The notes beneath the pieces are model-generated. The model worked only from the letters and a program-made list of their open reading frames with translations. It had not been told where the DNA came from and did not search any database. A DNA stretch of 64,000 nt from Topomyia yanbarensis. Its lineage: Eukaryota > Arthropoda > Insecta > Diptera > Culicidae. The DNA is taken from assembly GCF_030247195.1 (NCBI RefSeq), contig NC_080671.1:84566370-84630369 (forward strand). The letters are read 5' to 3'. Position 1 is the first letter of the stretch, and each line of letters starts with the position of its first letter. Positions 38,442 through 51,461 of this stretch are shown one piece after another. Both the position numbers and the translations under genes were made by a program.

Positions 38442-41400
38442 ATATAGCTAGCAAATTGAATAAAAAGAACATAGAAACAAGTTTTATAATATGTTTAGTT
38501 AGTCCATAAAAGTTTGATTGGTTGAATGCAATCTGATTCCGTACACCTTTTAGGAAGTGGTTCAGGGTATAAGCCTTGATCATACAATTGATTACATCGT
38601 ACTGTTTAGATAAAAGTTGACAATTATATTTTAAAGACCGTGAAAGTCCTATGATTAAACTTAATCTAAATCCAGCAATAAACACGCCTCTACAGCCAAT
38701 CTCGCGCCCTCAGCTCAGGTACACTATTATTCTGGGAATCCAAACCAGCCCGCACCTTTCGATACAATTTAATCCGAAGCACGAGTTATTCGCTGTAAGT
38801 GCCGGCCGGCATAACCAATCCCCTGGCGACATTTCACCTGACATCGGGTATGGTAATTAATCAAAAGGCCTCACCTTCCGACACATATAGCTTTTCATGA
38901 AACAATTCAGTGAACGCCAGTCAGCAACCAGCCGTCATGCCGTATGACGTCGCGATCAGGGCGCCATAAATGAGGCTTGATTTGTGCGCTGGATCGGTTT
39001 CTTCAACATCAAATAGTAGATAATTAACCGTCGTCAGCACCGCGCATGGTAGGCATGCGGAACACTCCGGCCGGAATTCCTTCGGTAAGTTGATGCAATT
39101 CGCTAGTCAGCGGTTCAATGTCACAACAATACTGCCACCGCGCCGCCGGTTGAGATTCAATTAAGATGGTGAAGATTGATTAGCTTTTGGCATTGTTGTG
39201 GCATTTTGATCCAGGTGGATTAAAGTTTGTTTTTTTTTTTTGGAAATTCCAATTGACAATCAGTTGACAGAGATGTATCCAAGTTCAAGCCAAACGACTG
39301 CGGTGGTGCGTCATTGCCGGATTTAAAATTTGTCACGCGCTCAATTAACTTATCAACCAGGCTAGAAAAGGGCAAGGTTCTTCTTGATAGACGACTGTAT
39401 TTCATGGGCATGGGAAGGTTTACCTCGTCTATAAAGTACCTACTTTTAATTGCGCTACCACCAGCTGCAGCTCGTCATGTTGGAAGCATATTGTCTGTTC
39501 AAGTACCCGAGATGAAAGTAACAGAGATTAAACCTGTTTACTTCGGTGCACGCGTCCCTCCTTGATGCAGCTCATTGAATCATAAACTTTACCTGGTAGA
39601 GTCGTGCACCACCCAGTGAGATGAAGTGAATTGAGCAGCGGTGGTTTATGTGAAAAAATATCTGATTCCAACTTGAATGAACTTGAGACTCTTGTCACGT
39701 GAGAAATGTTTATAACTCAAAGTGTGCCTTTCTCCTTGGTTTTGATTTTTTTTATTATTTTGGAATAATTACCTCGCTCAGCCTCCTTCCATTTTATTAT
39801 AAATTATACAATTCGTTTGTTTTGTTTGAGTGCAAACACCCTTTATTTGTTGGTTCCGAGATAACAAAAACAGCTTTCAACTAGGGTTCACACTTTAGAC
39901 ATGACTATCATCTAGATTGGGAATAAACCCATAAAAAACAATTACCCGCGCAGTGACATTACGTGCAAATTTTAAGGTTTGTTTATCATATATAATTTAA
40001 AAATTTAACAATGACATAATATATACTCAATTCGTGGTAATGATTGTTTTATTTGGCAAACTGCAAACACCCACATCAGTTTCATTGTCCCATGTGGTTG
40101 GCCTTGAAAACAGAACAATGTTGACCTGCAATTACCATTTGAACAATGAATCATTCGTCAACTTAGGCCTCGTGGGTTGATAGTTTATGGCGGACAGACA
40201 TACGTGGGTTACATGTTACTTCAGTCTATATCCACAAAACACGGGAATCATAGATCAAATGGTGGTCAAAACTTGCAGCAATCCTGATCTGTCAGTTCAT
40301 TACTGTAGCTAAACAGTTGATCATTTATCCCAACTATTCTGCACAACTTAGCACTTACTTCCATTAACTAGCTTTTGGGTGATGGTGGGCCCACCAGTCC
40401 GAATTTATATGATGATTTAATTTACTCACCTTTCATGGGTGAGTTTTGCTGGGCGCAGGAGGGGAATCAACACTTGAAAGAAACACCTCGCCCGAAGATG
40501 CGTATGCGCGTGCTCGGAACTCAATAAACAGCCAATTGCAACTTCCTATACAAGACAACCAGCGCTGAATGGTTTATGAAGTACTATAAATTATGGCTCC
40601 AACCGCACTTAATACACACACAATAATGGTTTGGATCAAGCTTCGGAGCTGTTGATTATCATCCGATGAGTAGTTTGTTTTTTTTGAGTAGTATTATAAT
40701 AGAGAACTCGAAGTGCTCCAAGGATGAAGGTACAAAGATGCTTTTGTTCATGTTTCCAACTATTTTAAGAGTCTTGCTGCAGCTACTGAATCATTTATTG
40801 AGATTTATCGTTCAAGTTTAAGTATTTTGTAGAGCCGATCAGGTTTTGTGTTTGATGGCGAATAGTTTCGTCGTTCGTTTGACACTAGTTGTATCGATTT
40901 CTTTTCCGCCTTTTGATTGCAGCTCTTTCAAGATTGAACCTACACAGTAGCTATGTCACGGAACAACGAATCGGCGGCACATTTTACGTTCAAACATAGA
41001 TCACCGATTTTATGGCAACCTGGTTTCCAGATCATGTTGCTGCGGGTTCGTTCTGATAATTCAGCCCGACACTCCCTTTTTATTTTAGTGGCAGAAAATG
41101 AAAAGAAAACGGATTAGTTAATGACACTGTCAAAGTGTCGTAAAGCTTACAATTTAGTTTTTATTTCCCAAACGTGACTTTCATGGGGTGAGCGAGAGGT
41201 TGGTGAATTCTTTAGTACTTTGAGCGAGTTTTCAACCAATCGAAAATGATATATTCTACACAAAACCAGTGCAAGAAAGTTTGAAATAGCCAGAACACTA
41301 GAAACTGAGGGGGACATTCAGCGCATATCTACTTATTCGAGCGGATGGAACACGAACAACGTAGCACGTTAGATGTGGGGGATTTATCAGTTCGGCCAAG

Positions 41401-41711
41401 TCGTAAAATAATGGGAATGTTTGTTTCTATCACCAGATCTCAACGTTTTAATGGAAGTGTTTAGCTATTTTCATGACTGGGAGGTATGATTTAATACAAA
41501 TTGCTTCGGTCGTAATTTGGGAAATCAACGATCCCATAAAATTTTAACGTCTTCTACAGATTTGAAAATTACGGAGCCGGGTAGAATTTCAAGTGTTTGA
41601 GGCGTTCCTCTCGCAATGAAAAGAAACAGAATTATTTGTAGCGATATTACTGAGGGAAGCTTCGAATTCTAATATTCGGTACTTGTGATTTAACAGAAAT
41701 TAAGTTTGCTT
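38442..41711. other. Repeat-poor DNA, possible intron or regulatory DNA
   Basis: About 38640-41700 has mixed composition, higher GC (for example GCCGGCCGGCATAACC, CGCCGCCGGTTG) and no detectable inverted-repeat elements, like single-copy intronic or intergenic DNA. One donor-like TTCG/GTAAGT near 39083 follows a short open stretch beginning ATGGTAGGCATGCGG, but without an acceptor or a recognisable product I do not call an exon. Confidence 0.45.
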
Positions 41712-41878
41712 CCCAAGCAACACTTGCAACACGTAATGGCCACGGTTTGTTGCCAAACCATATACTTTTGCTGGTGCACTTTTTCAGTTCCTAAATGAGT
41801 TGAATTATAGTTTATATACGCTTCTTTTCAACAAGTTTTGTTGTAGAAACTACTAATCAACAAGCGGTGCTGCTCGGG
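41712..41878. mobile_element. Short MITE candidate, CCCAAGCAACAC termini
   Basis: Left CCCAAGCAACACTTG and right (inverted) CCCGAGCAGCACCGCTTG align as short inverted repeats with a few changes. Length is 167 bp. No clean target duplication was found, so the boundaries rest only on the termini. Confidence 0.45.
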
Positions 41879-42714
41879 TTTCTTCCAGTAATAGTTTCAC
41901 ATTTATCTATTATCCAGAAAATAAAAAAAATCTGTATACTGATATGCTCCATACAATATCAGATTATTTTGCAGTTGCAGAAAATAATATAGTATTGAAT
42001 TAATAAATTATAAATTTACATGATAATTGATCTCACGAAATCTTCTTGCGTTGTTTTATAAGTTTTAAATCGCTTCAGAAGGTTAATCGTTCACTAACGT
42101 ATTTACGATTCTTGACCGTTTTCAGAGAACTTAGGATTAAAAGTAGGTACTCTCCTTTCACTGCTGCAAGTTTCGTCACGCTACGCGCTGTTACAAAAAT
42201 GTGATGCTACTTCGAAGTTGCAAGAAGAATCCTTTTTCGGACACCCAAAAATCATGATATTCATTAATCTTTAAAAAAATCACGATTTTTCAAAGTGTTA
42301 CAAAATTGTATCCAAATTCCTGAAATCATATTATTATTGAGGGAATTCATGACAATATTTGCGTTTCAACAAAACAATTCCTTGTCCAAAAACTACATGG
42401 CGATATACTCGAATGTTTGGTTGGGTTGCTGCGATTGTTACCGGAATATATGCTTTTTATGATTATTGTTCACAAGTTGGGGATTGTATTAGGTATATCG
42501 ATTAAAAGAGCCGAGAATTAAACGTGATTCACGAATTCAGGACGTTAGTCACGATTTTCGTCTTTTCTATAAACGTGTTCATGATATTTTATTCGTGAGT
42601 TTACTGTCGGTTTTTTGGCAGGGTAATGATGTTAATGTTCATCTAATTTCTTGAGCGTTATCGTGATATTTTAAGTTTGAGCAAAATATCAGATTTTTCA
42701 CGCGGTGTAACGGT
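41879..42714. other. AT-rich intergenic DNA
   Basis: No gene or classified repeat. Several ACGATTTTTC/CACGATT words recur without clear units. Confidence 0.4.
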
Positions 42715-44808
42715 TGGGAAAAATAACAACACAAAAACAAACAGCAGGTAAATTAAGCTCGCAAGTAGTTCAAATGTTACTGCAAGTAATCCTAAAACTG
42801 TTCACCACATTGGATAAGAAACTGTAGAATGTCTCTGGATTTCAGTCGTCCAAACACGCTATTGCGCTACTGCTGGGCAGTTGCATCTCAAATGACATGC
42901 GGTTCCGTAGTCAGATTCACAAAGATCACATGAAAATGAAACAGCGCGCTGAATAGTTGCCATGTGATAATTGAGTTTGCATTGGCCGGTTAAAGCCTTG
43001 ATCAGCATGCCGCAGTGAAGATTCGTAAAACGTAGGAGATTTTTCGAATCCACTGGGCATGGTTGTTCTACAAACGCCTTTGTTTGGAGCACGCTTGCAT
43101 TTTTTTCTTTTATCCAAGTTGTCAAAATCGTCAAAATATATCGCTGCACCTACTCTGGCCAATTCGTCAGCCCATTCATGGTAGATAGTGTTGACAATGC
43201 TTAGTTTTTCTATTGGGGTTCGGCACACGATCACTAGCTTGAACCGTGATTTGTCTGAGCTAAGGGCCTTAATTGCAGCCTGACTATCGGAGCAGTAGTT
43301 TATAGCTTTGCCGGGAAAGCTCTGTTGAAGGGCCGATTGTACCCCGCACATGATCTCGGAAAATATCTGCTTGGAATACAGGACATCTACCTAGAGAGTG
43401 AGATTGTTCCAATCTCATTTCACGACAGTAGACACCAGCAACAGCACATCCCTCCATCTGAATCCGTCAGTGTAACAGACCACTTGCGTTTGTTGTTGTC
43501 TCTCCATATAGCCAGACAATCACTTCTCTCGAGAGGGAATCTTCACATGGAATGTCTTGTAAGGAAAACTACAAAAGAGTAATACCGCTGGGGGCACGTA
43601 ATTTATGAATGGTCCCTTTTGCAGTAGCACAGAACATATTCCATCTTTTCCACTCGATTTGTATGGAGCAAAGCAGCCAACTTCCCACTTGAATGATTCA
43701 ATTGTAACCAATGCGATCTGTGAACATTGATCAGCTTCGGATCGGTACAACCTGGAAAGTGTGCTTCGAAGAGACAAGAACATCTTTTTCGACCGTCTCA
43801 AAATACCATCTTTGGTTTTTAAGAATCATCTGAAAATCTTTCGATTTTGAAACGATTTTATTTAACCTGCTAGCCTTGTTCAGACTAAAGACATTAGTGC
43901 ATCGTTTTTTTTTCCAGCCAGCTCTACAGATCTAAGACGTTTCTTATACCTATGCACTACGAGCTGACCTAAAAGCTCTGGAGTTATCACGTTATCACGG
44001 TTCCAATCTCTTCTCATATCCTTCTTTATTCTTTCAAACTCTGCCCTCCACCAAGGGGTTCCCCTAGTTGATTCAACAGTACGGAGTAGACAAGCTTCTT
44101 CGTAGGATACTACTATGAATGAGTTTGTCGTGTCCACGATGTCATCCAAGTCGTCTAGTTGACTAATTGTTGAGAAATAACCATGAAATTCAATTGCCCA
44201 GTTTTCCAAAAAGAGGTCCCGGTTTGTAGATTTAGGATCGCGATATGTTACCAAATTAAGGGAGACATCAAGATGATCGAGAAATATAGATATATGATCG
44301 GATAGAGATGGTTTAGTTTCATTTAGAAACTGTCAATTTCTCAGCTCAAGCAAAATTCATTGAGAGCAAGGCGTTATGTCTAACATCTCCTCTCTCCCAG
44401 ACCTCGCAAAAGTTGGTCGATTTTCCATATTCAGAATATGGAGATTTGTACTACTTATGCACTCCATCAATTCAGAGCCTCTCGGATTGATGTCTGAGGT
44501 GCCCCAAATGATGTGATGAGCAATTGCATCACTGACCATAATGAGCGGAAGCCCATTTCTGCTTCAATATGATACAATGCTTTTAAAATCATTAGAAGGA
44601 GATGACTCGTTCTGCGGTAAATAAGCTGAACAATAAATATACTTTTTGTCTATGTTACCGGCAGTCAGTGTGACTGTGACTGCACAAATATCGCGTATTG
44701 TGAGCTCCGATATGGGACAAGTGTCAATGAATGTAAGCACGAGGCATTTCATGTGGGTTTGTCATGCCTGTCTCGTTTTAAGCATTGAATTCAGTGTCAA
44801 GTAACTTG
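42715..44808 (-). mobile_element. LOA-clade retrotransposon, copy 2, internally deleted
   Basis: This copy is clearly homologous to the first LOA in the same order, covering its C-terminal Cys/His region (CDLCESDYGTACHLRCNCP), RNase H (SDSQAAIKALSSDKSRFKLV, with WADELARVGAA preserved), then jumping near 43600 directly to the linker before the reverse transcriptase, and on through the endonuclease to about position 20170 of copy 1. Roughly 1.3 kb including the whole reverse-transcriptase core is missing. The 3' tail and 5' leader are also absent. At the microsatellite site it has only AATAAATATAC. Dead, with many stops. Confidence 0.85.
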
Positions 44809-44874
44809 TGAATCGCGGCTAACATGGAATCACGAACCAGTTCAAAATGTATGAACGTAAAATGACTATGTATG

Positions 44875-46715
44875 AGATCGTAAAATGACTATATGTGTGT
44901 GTATGTATGTATGTATGTACATGTGCATGTGTCAAACAATCTCACCGACTTTTCTCAGAGATGGCTGGACCGATTTGTACAAACTTAGTCTCAAATGAAA
45001 GGTACTACCTTTCCATCGGTCGCTATTGATTTTTTTATTGATCCGATTTCCGGTTCCGGAGTTACAGATTGAAGAGTACGATCACACTGCAAATTCATAT
45101 ATACACTGGTACCACCATGATGTTCAAATGAGGCAATACATATTAAAATGTGTGCAACATTGCTAGGATTTGCGTGTCTAGATCATTGATGACACACCGA
45201 AGTCGCTTTGACCACATTGGCCACCTATTATGGTTCCTAATACCCCGGCGAACTTACCAAGTCCCTACGTTAATGTCATACCCAAGGATGCAAAATGCCT
45301 ACCTTTTCTGCGGCTGTAATTTTTCTGCCTACATTCTCATTTCTCTCTCGATGCTGCTGTCATTCGCTAGTGCAGGACGCCCAGCGCTGTACGGCTGCCT
45401 GTGTGCAAAGCAGTAACATGACAAAAAACTACTGTCCCCAGTACAGCCACCAGACGCGAGCGGTACAGTTTCTCTTTCCTTATTTTACATTTTTTAATAT
45501 TTTCAATCTTTTTAATATTTTTATTCGAAAATGATGACAATGAATGCGGCTCATTTACGCCACGGCCGGCATCAACGCTTTTGTGTGCGGGCCTCTCCCT
45601 TTGACTATGCAGAGAAAAATGTACAACGCGAGAGAACAAACTTTACTACGCCACACTCTCACCGAGCAGTCGGAGTACAGCAGCAAAACAAAAATGTATT
45701 CAGCTGCTGTACGGGACAATGTACTCGATTTGGCTACCGTTCTGGCAAGAGCTGTAGTGATACGTCGCTGTAGCGGGCTGTACAGCTTGTGCAAATGTAA
45801 ATATACCGAAAAAAATGTAGTTTATCGGTACCGTTGGCATCCCTGGTCATACCTATTTCTCAGCGAATTCTTTACCGATTTTTACAAACTTGGTCTCAAA
45901 TGAAAGGTACAACGTTCCCATTGGCTGCTGTTGAATTTCTAAGTGATCCGACTTCCGGTTCCAGAATTACACGGTGATAAGTACGAACACGCAGCAAATC
46001 CCGATTTCAACGTATACGGCGATGAATATAAAAAGGTGATTTTTTTTTCCAAAATGTGACCACAACTGCTTGGATTTGTAGCTCTAGGTCACTAACAATC
46101 ATTCAAAGTTGCGTTGGCCACGTTGGCCACCATCGACGGTTCCGGAAGGCCCGGCGGAAGAATCCAAATTCAGAATAACAGGTACATCCATTTCTCAGTG
46201 ATGACTGGACCGATATGACCAAACTTAGGTGTTACGTCACTTAAAACTGTTATTAAATTTTATTTCTATTCGACTTCCGGTTACGACTCCGATGGTTTAT
46301 CAACGATCTGGACTCCCAAATACAAGTAATGTTGCACACATTTTAATATGTATTGCATCATTTGGACATCATGGTGGTACCAGTGTATATATGAATTTGC
46401 AGTGTGATCGTTCTCTTCAATCTGTAACTCCGGAACCGGAAATCGGATCAATAAAAAATCAATAGCGACCGATGGAAAGGTGGTACCTTTCATTTGAGAC
46501 TAAGTTTGTACAAATCAGTCCAACCATCTCTGAAAAAAATCGGTGAGATTGTTTGACACATGCACATATACATACATACATACACACACATACAGTCATT
46601 TTACGATCTCGACGAACTGAGTCGAAGGGTATAAGATATTCGGCCCTTCGGGCCTCGGTTGAAAAGTCGAAATTCCGACCGATTGCATAACCTTTCTATA
46701 TGAGAAACGCAAAAC
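44875..46715. mobile_element. Foldback element with ~310-bp arms
   Basis: Arms 44875-45189 and 46301-46610 pair through GAGATCGTAAAATGAC, a (TATG)n/(CATA)n microsatellite, TTTGTACAAACTTAGTCTCA, ATGAAAGGTACTACCTTTCC/GGTGGTACC and ACTCCGGAACCGGAAATCGG. The right end continues to CTATATGAGAAACGC near 46715; the left terminus is lost. A third, direct copy of the CTTGGTCTCAAATGAAAGGT...TTCCGGTTCC block lies at about 45886-45965. The centre (45190-45880) is a GC-richer unique segment with repeated GCTGTACGG/GGCTGTACAG words and no recognised protein. Confidence 0.7.
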
Positions 46716-47265
46716 TCTAAAAAACTGACTTTTTCTATGTATCACAAAAATACTCATAACTTCTATATTTTTATTTTGATTTCAATGAACAACCGCTCAT
46801 TATTTTCGTTATTGATCATATTTCAATACCCACGAATAAAAAATATTTAATAAATCGTTCTTCTTTGAGTAATTTACGTCAAAAAAAAAAATTCCAAAAT
46901 TTTGCAAGAAATAGCAATTATTTTTTAATTAACTATTAAGTAGAGATCTAATTGTAATAGTGATCAAAAATGTTCTAGAAATTATTGATAGGTCTTGCAA
47001 TTGTTGATCAAATGATATTAAAATCATTAAAATCGGTAGAGTACAACTGGAGATATTTGTGATGAAGTGAAGGGCCAATTTTTGAAAATTCAAAAACGGA
47101 TTTTTTCGCAATATCTCAAAATCTGTTCCATACAAATTTTTTTCAATCGCATTTTCGTTTTCAGCGGGCCATTTTACTATGGAAATGATAAAAAAAGTTG
47201 AGGATATCACAACTTTTTGAAATTTGTAAACTAGTGTTTTTAAAGTTTGAGATTTGATGTTTTAT
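46716..47265. other. AT-rich intergenic DNA
   Basis: It contains ATAACTTC, CAAAATCTGTTCCATACAA and AAAATTGGCC-like words common in the inverted-repeat elements of this window, but no ends were identified. Confidence 0.4.
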
Positions 47266-47640
47266 TTGGATTAACTGATAGGCCAACATGAAGACATCAT
47301 TGCTCAACAACACATAAGGCTTGTTGCATCAAATCAAATAGTGTGTAATGCGAATACCGGTGATCATTATATGATAATCATCGGTGAAACCACATGTTGG
47401 AAACCCAAGCTCATTAAGTGGCCTCAACAAGCTATCGGTGACAAGGTTCCATAGAAGTGGTGACAGCACACCACCTTGAGGACATCCGCAGACACTCAGT
47501 TTCCTTAGCTCTACTTATCTTAACGATGAGCACAGATGTCGGTTGCTAAACATTGCGTGTATCCAGTTCGTGATATATGAAGGTACTCCATGACCTCGTG
47601 CTGTTCCCAAAATGGATTCGAAAGACACATTGTCAAGACA
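47266..47640 (-). mobile_element. LOA reverse-transcriptase fragment, copy 3
   Basis: Homologous to about 18030-18410 of the first LOA: GGTTAACTGATAG, TGTTGCATYAARTCAAA, GGTGACAG-ACACCACCTTGAGGAC and AAGGACACACTGTCAA all align with substitutions. The catalytic FADD motif reads FTDD here. It is much more diverged from copy 1 than copy 2 is, so it likely comes from another subfamily. It is cut at its 5' side by, or next to, the small MITE at 47648. Confidence 0.75.
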
Positions 47641-47647
47641 AAATTTA

Positions 47648-47847
47648 GAATAGGAGGTAAGTAACAATGAGAGATTATTACGACGTCACTATAACACTTT
47701 GCACTAATTTTCCAGTACATATCGAAAACAGATGATTTTACTAGAATGTTATGCAAATAGTTAAGCACTACAAGTAAAAACGACCGAGTAATGAACAGAA
47801 GGGAAAGACCCCAAAGAGAATCTCTCATTGTTACTTACCTACTATTC
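47648..47847. mobile_element. 200-bp MITE with TTA target duplication
   Basis: Left GAATAGGAGGTAAGTAACAA and right TTGTTACTTACCTACTATTC are inverted repeats continuing for about 29 bp with one mismatch. TTA flanks both ends (47645-47647, 47848-47850). A 3-bp TTA/TWA duplication is characteristic of PIF/Harbinger-type elements, so this is most likely a Harbinger-derived MITE. No coding capacity. Confidence 0.8.
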
Positions 47848-47850
47848 TTA

Positions 47851-50090
47851 ATATTCTCCAGATTTCATATTGAACCGTTTAAATTTTATGCTATATCAAA
47901 AACGAAGTGACATTTTTTCTAGGGGAATTGTTAATCTCAAAGTTATTTTAACTAAAATCATCCAAACAAAAAAAAACAACGAAGAACATCTATTTGCGAT
48001 ATTACCTTAGTTAAATTGACAAGCATAAAGAAATGCTGCTTCTCATACCACTAACAGTGCTTTGTAGTTACCGATTAGGGCCAGAGAGCATTGCAAAATT
48101 CAGACAAAACTGTTCTTTTTCTTCTCAAAAAAACACCAAAGAGTCGCGTCTGTTATGGTTCCTGTACCGCATCATGCTCATAAAAGTCACAACAATTCCA
48201 AGTTTTATTGCCGCGTGCCTTTCGTATATATATATTATGCAAATTGTCGAGTATTGATTGTCAAAATCGGCTTAAATCAGCTACCGTGACTCCAGTAGTC
48301 GCCGCCGACATAACCATTCCCTCTGTAAGTTTGGATTGCTGTGCTTGAGAGTGAGGCCCGATCAGTTTGTAAAAACAATTTTCATGGATTTGGACGGGCG
48401 CGATGACGCGCCTAATAGAGCCACCAGGAGGGTACAATTAAATCCGATTTACAGCTGAAACCGGCCGGAGCAGGCTTAACTATTGCTTGCCGAGACCGTT
48501 TCAAAAAGACCGTAAAATTTTGAGCTTCTGGTTTTTACCACGACGTAGTCAGACCGTTTCACACGTCGCGTCGGTTAGTTTTTATTTGCGTGATAGCTTC
48601 CCAATAAAGCCCGATTCGTTTATGATCCACGGCAACCAAATTGCAGCAATTGAAACATCCGTTCGTCTAGGAGCAAAATGGTTACAAAACTGACCTTCTT
48701 TTCTGGGTTCAGATCTTCACCACGGCGCTCGAATGACGCTGCAGATTCCGTCGGTTGTTTTGGTAGGAGGATAGTGTCGAAAAACTACCCGAGTAACGGA
48801 AATTTCAGTGTATGGATAACCTTGAAATATTCGAGAGTATGCCCCGCACCGCAGTTGTTGCTGACGGATCCGTAACCTTTGGAAAAGATAACCATCTCAA
48901 AGTAGTCTCGAAAGTGAGAGGATGACAGTGTGAAGTATCGTGGTGATATTTTTGGGCCTTTCGAAGTCAATCCAATCGAGCGTACTCAGAGTCACAGCTG
49001 TGTGTATGATACTTGGCACTTTACACTGGGGCACTTCTTATACCACTCTAGGTATCGAATGCCGGTAGAGTGCACTCGATTGTAGACCGATCGACTGGCG
49101 ACATAAGCTTACACTCGAGACATGCCAATGTCTTGGGATTGATTTTCAATGGTGGCGGAAGTTTTGATGCCATCGGTACCGAAGCCAGGTTGAGGTTGAA
49201 AATTAGGAAGTTGTTGAAATGTTTTCCTACTCATCGGTACCAGCTGTATCATCGGCTGCAAACAGGATCCAAACAAACCACTTTGGCGGGAGATGTGTTG
49301 CTCAATTAGAGACACCACGATTGCCTGCTGCGTGATAGTGGGTGGACGATTTTAGCTCGACCCAAGGAATTTGACACAGTTCACAATGCGACCAGGGTCG
49401 TCAACAGATGAAGTTGTTCAACGGCATTGGCTAATTTGAACTGCCCTTTGTGCTACTGAATCCACACGTATCGCGTCGTGTTGATATCTAAAACACATTA
49501 ATATATGGTTAATGCGCTTGCCAATGAGATATATGTTTGAAAGACCTGAAATTGACGACGAAGATGGGGTCAAAGTAGGATGAGCATTCCTCCACTTGCT
49601 ATCGGATTTGATTTTGAAATTGTGTTAATTGTGGTGTTGGAAAGACAATTAAGTTGCAAGATTGCTTCTGTCAATCTCGGCATTTCTTCAATTTATAAAC
49701 ATGCACGCTTCGAAAAATCTATCAATTTCACATCAAGATGCAAGATGCATATAAAATGAACATCGTAATTCATATGAATATAAATTTTTAAAACACATAA
49801 AAGTATGTATTTAATAAAATTTCACTGATTATTCAACCAAGCTGGTACAGAGACACAACATTTGATTTTACAAAATCCTATCATATGATAGAAATATACG
49901 TCGCATCGCTGTTTATGTCAGAAATCAGATCAGACAAGCTCCATTGCAGATGATTTGTATTCCATTCGCAGACCCTATTTGCACCTACATGTGTGACAGT
50001 CGCCCCTACGTCACGGTACCCAGTTTACGCTTAATTCGTCAAACACGCGCGCAGCTGCAGGCCGCGTGTACCGCGCCATCGCGGGCGGGT
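47851..50090. other. Intergenic DNA, partly non-repetitive
   Basis: About 48300-49500 has mixed composition. A plus-strand frame at 48678-48875 contains GRRIVSKNYPSNGNFSVWIT, faintly like the start of a CUB domain, preceded by a TTCTTTTCTGGGTTCAG acceptor-like sequence, but a stop follows and the expected cysteine before W is missing. Frames at 49070-49318 on both strands are unrecognised. I make no gene call. Confidence 0.35.
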
Positions 50091-50095
50091 CAGTG

Positions 50096-51456
50096 CACAG
50101 TGGCTCAAAACAGCGTTTTGAGGTACTTAATTCACTGGAGACAAAACTGTCAATATTAGCGATTTCACATATTCTACAATGTTTGTGTGTGTAAAAAGCG
50201 CCATCTTTTGGTGATATTATTTTTTTTTAAATGATCATAGTAGGCTACAGAAAATTTAACTTTTGAACCGAAAGAGATAGCGCTTGGCTGTCTTCAACAA
50301 AGTTGTAGAGGAGAGTATTTTTATAAATTTTGCAGAAGACATGTTGTCTCTGTCACTCATAGTAATCGAGTTATGAGAAGTTCTCTATGGTGAACTCCTT
50401 CATTTCCTATTTTTACTCATAACTTTTTTATTTCTAATTTTTCGCACTAACAATTTTCTAAGGTATTTTTTATCATCATAAAACACACAACTTTTCTGAA
50501 GAGACCAGATAGCTGTGAATTCTGTGTAAAGACTTATAGCTGATTTTGATTTAATTTTGGCCTGTTTTTGAACCCGTGTGACCTCACTATTGTAATTATA
50601 CTATCAACTATTCTAATAGGACTAGGTTTTACCTACAAAACGAAGGTAAAATTGTTTGTCCATAAGCACCCGTTCAAAAGTTATACACTTTTGAAAACTT
50701 TATGTCTGACCCTCCTGAAGTCGCGTGAATGGCTCACTGAACGAGTAGGCGCTGGTGTTCAAATACGCTTTCGCTTGATTTCCTGAGTGACGCGCACTCT
50801 GTGTACGAGATGAAATTGTATGTCACCCAGTGGAAAATCGTTCAATATCAGTGTTAACCTTCCGGTAGACGCACTAGTACACAGAGTGCGCGTCACTCAG
50901 GAAATCAAGCGAAAGCGTATTTGAACACCAGCGCCTACTCGTTCAGTGAGCCATTCACGCGACTTCAGGAGGGTCAGACATAAAGTTTTCAAAAGTGTAT
51001 AACTTTTGAACGGGTGCTTATGGACAAACAATTTTACCTTCGTTTTGTAGGTGAAACCTAGTCCTATTAGAATAATTGATAGTATAATTACAATTTTTAT
51101 AATTACAATATTTGTAGAAATAAAAAAGTTATGAGTAAAAATAGGAAATGAAGGAGTTCACCATAGAGAACTTCTCATAACTCGATTACTATGAGTGACA
51201 GAGACAACATGTCTTCTGCAAAATTTATAAAAATACTCTCCTCTACAACTTTGTCGAAGACAGCCAAGCGCTATCTCTTTCGGTTCAAAAGTTAAATTTT
51301 CTGTAGCCTACTATGATCATTTTAAAAAAAAATAATATCACCAAAAGATGGCGCTTTTTACACACACAAACATTGTAGAATATGTGAATACGCTAATATT
51401 GACAGTTTTGACTCCAGTGAATTAAGTACCTCAAAACGCTGTTTTGAGCCACTGTG
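50096..51456. mobile_element. Transib-like palindromic element, CAGTG duplication
   Basis: Both ends read CACAGTGGCTCAAAACAGCG inward and are flanked by identical CAGTG (50091-50095, 51457-51461). Nearly the whole element is an inverted repeat: left arm to about 50810, right arm from about 50870, closing on a ~60-bp centre near 50840. The left arm has about 150 extra bases at 50436-50585. Arm identity is very high (for example AGTCGCGTGAATGGCTCACT mirrored exactly). The outer arm holds the module CTTCAACAAAGTTGTAGAG seen in two other elements. No transposase. Confidence 0.82.
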
Positions 51457-51461
51457 CAGTG

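Noticed and set aside
39040..39090. Short plus-strand exon beginning ATGGTAGGCATGCGG and ending at TTCG/GTAAGT
   Set aside because: Only a donor-like site and 13 codons; no recognisable product, no upstream promoter and no partner exon.
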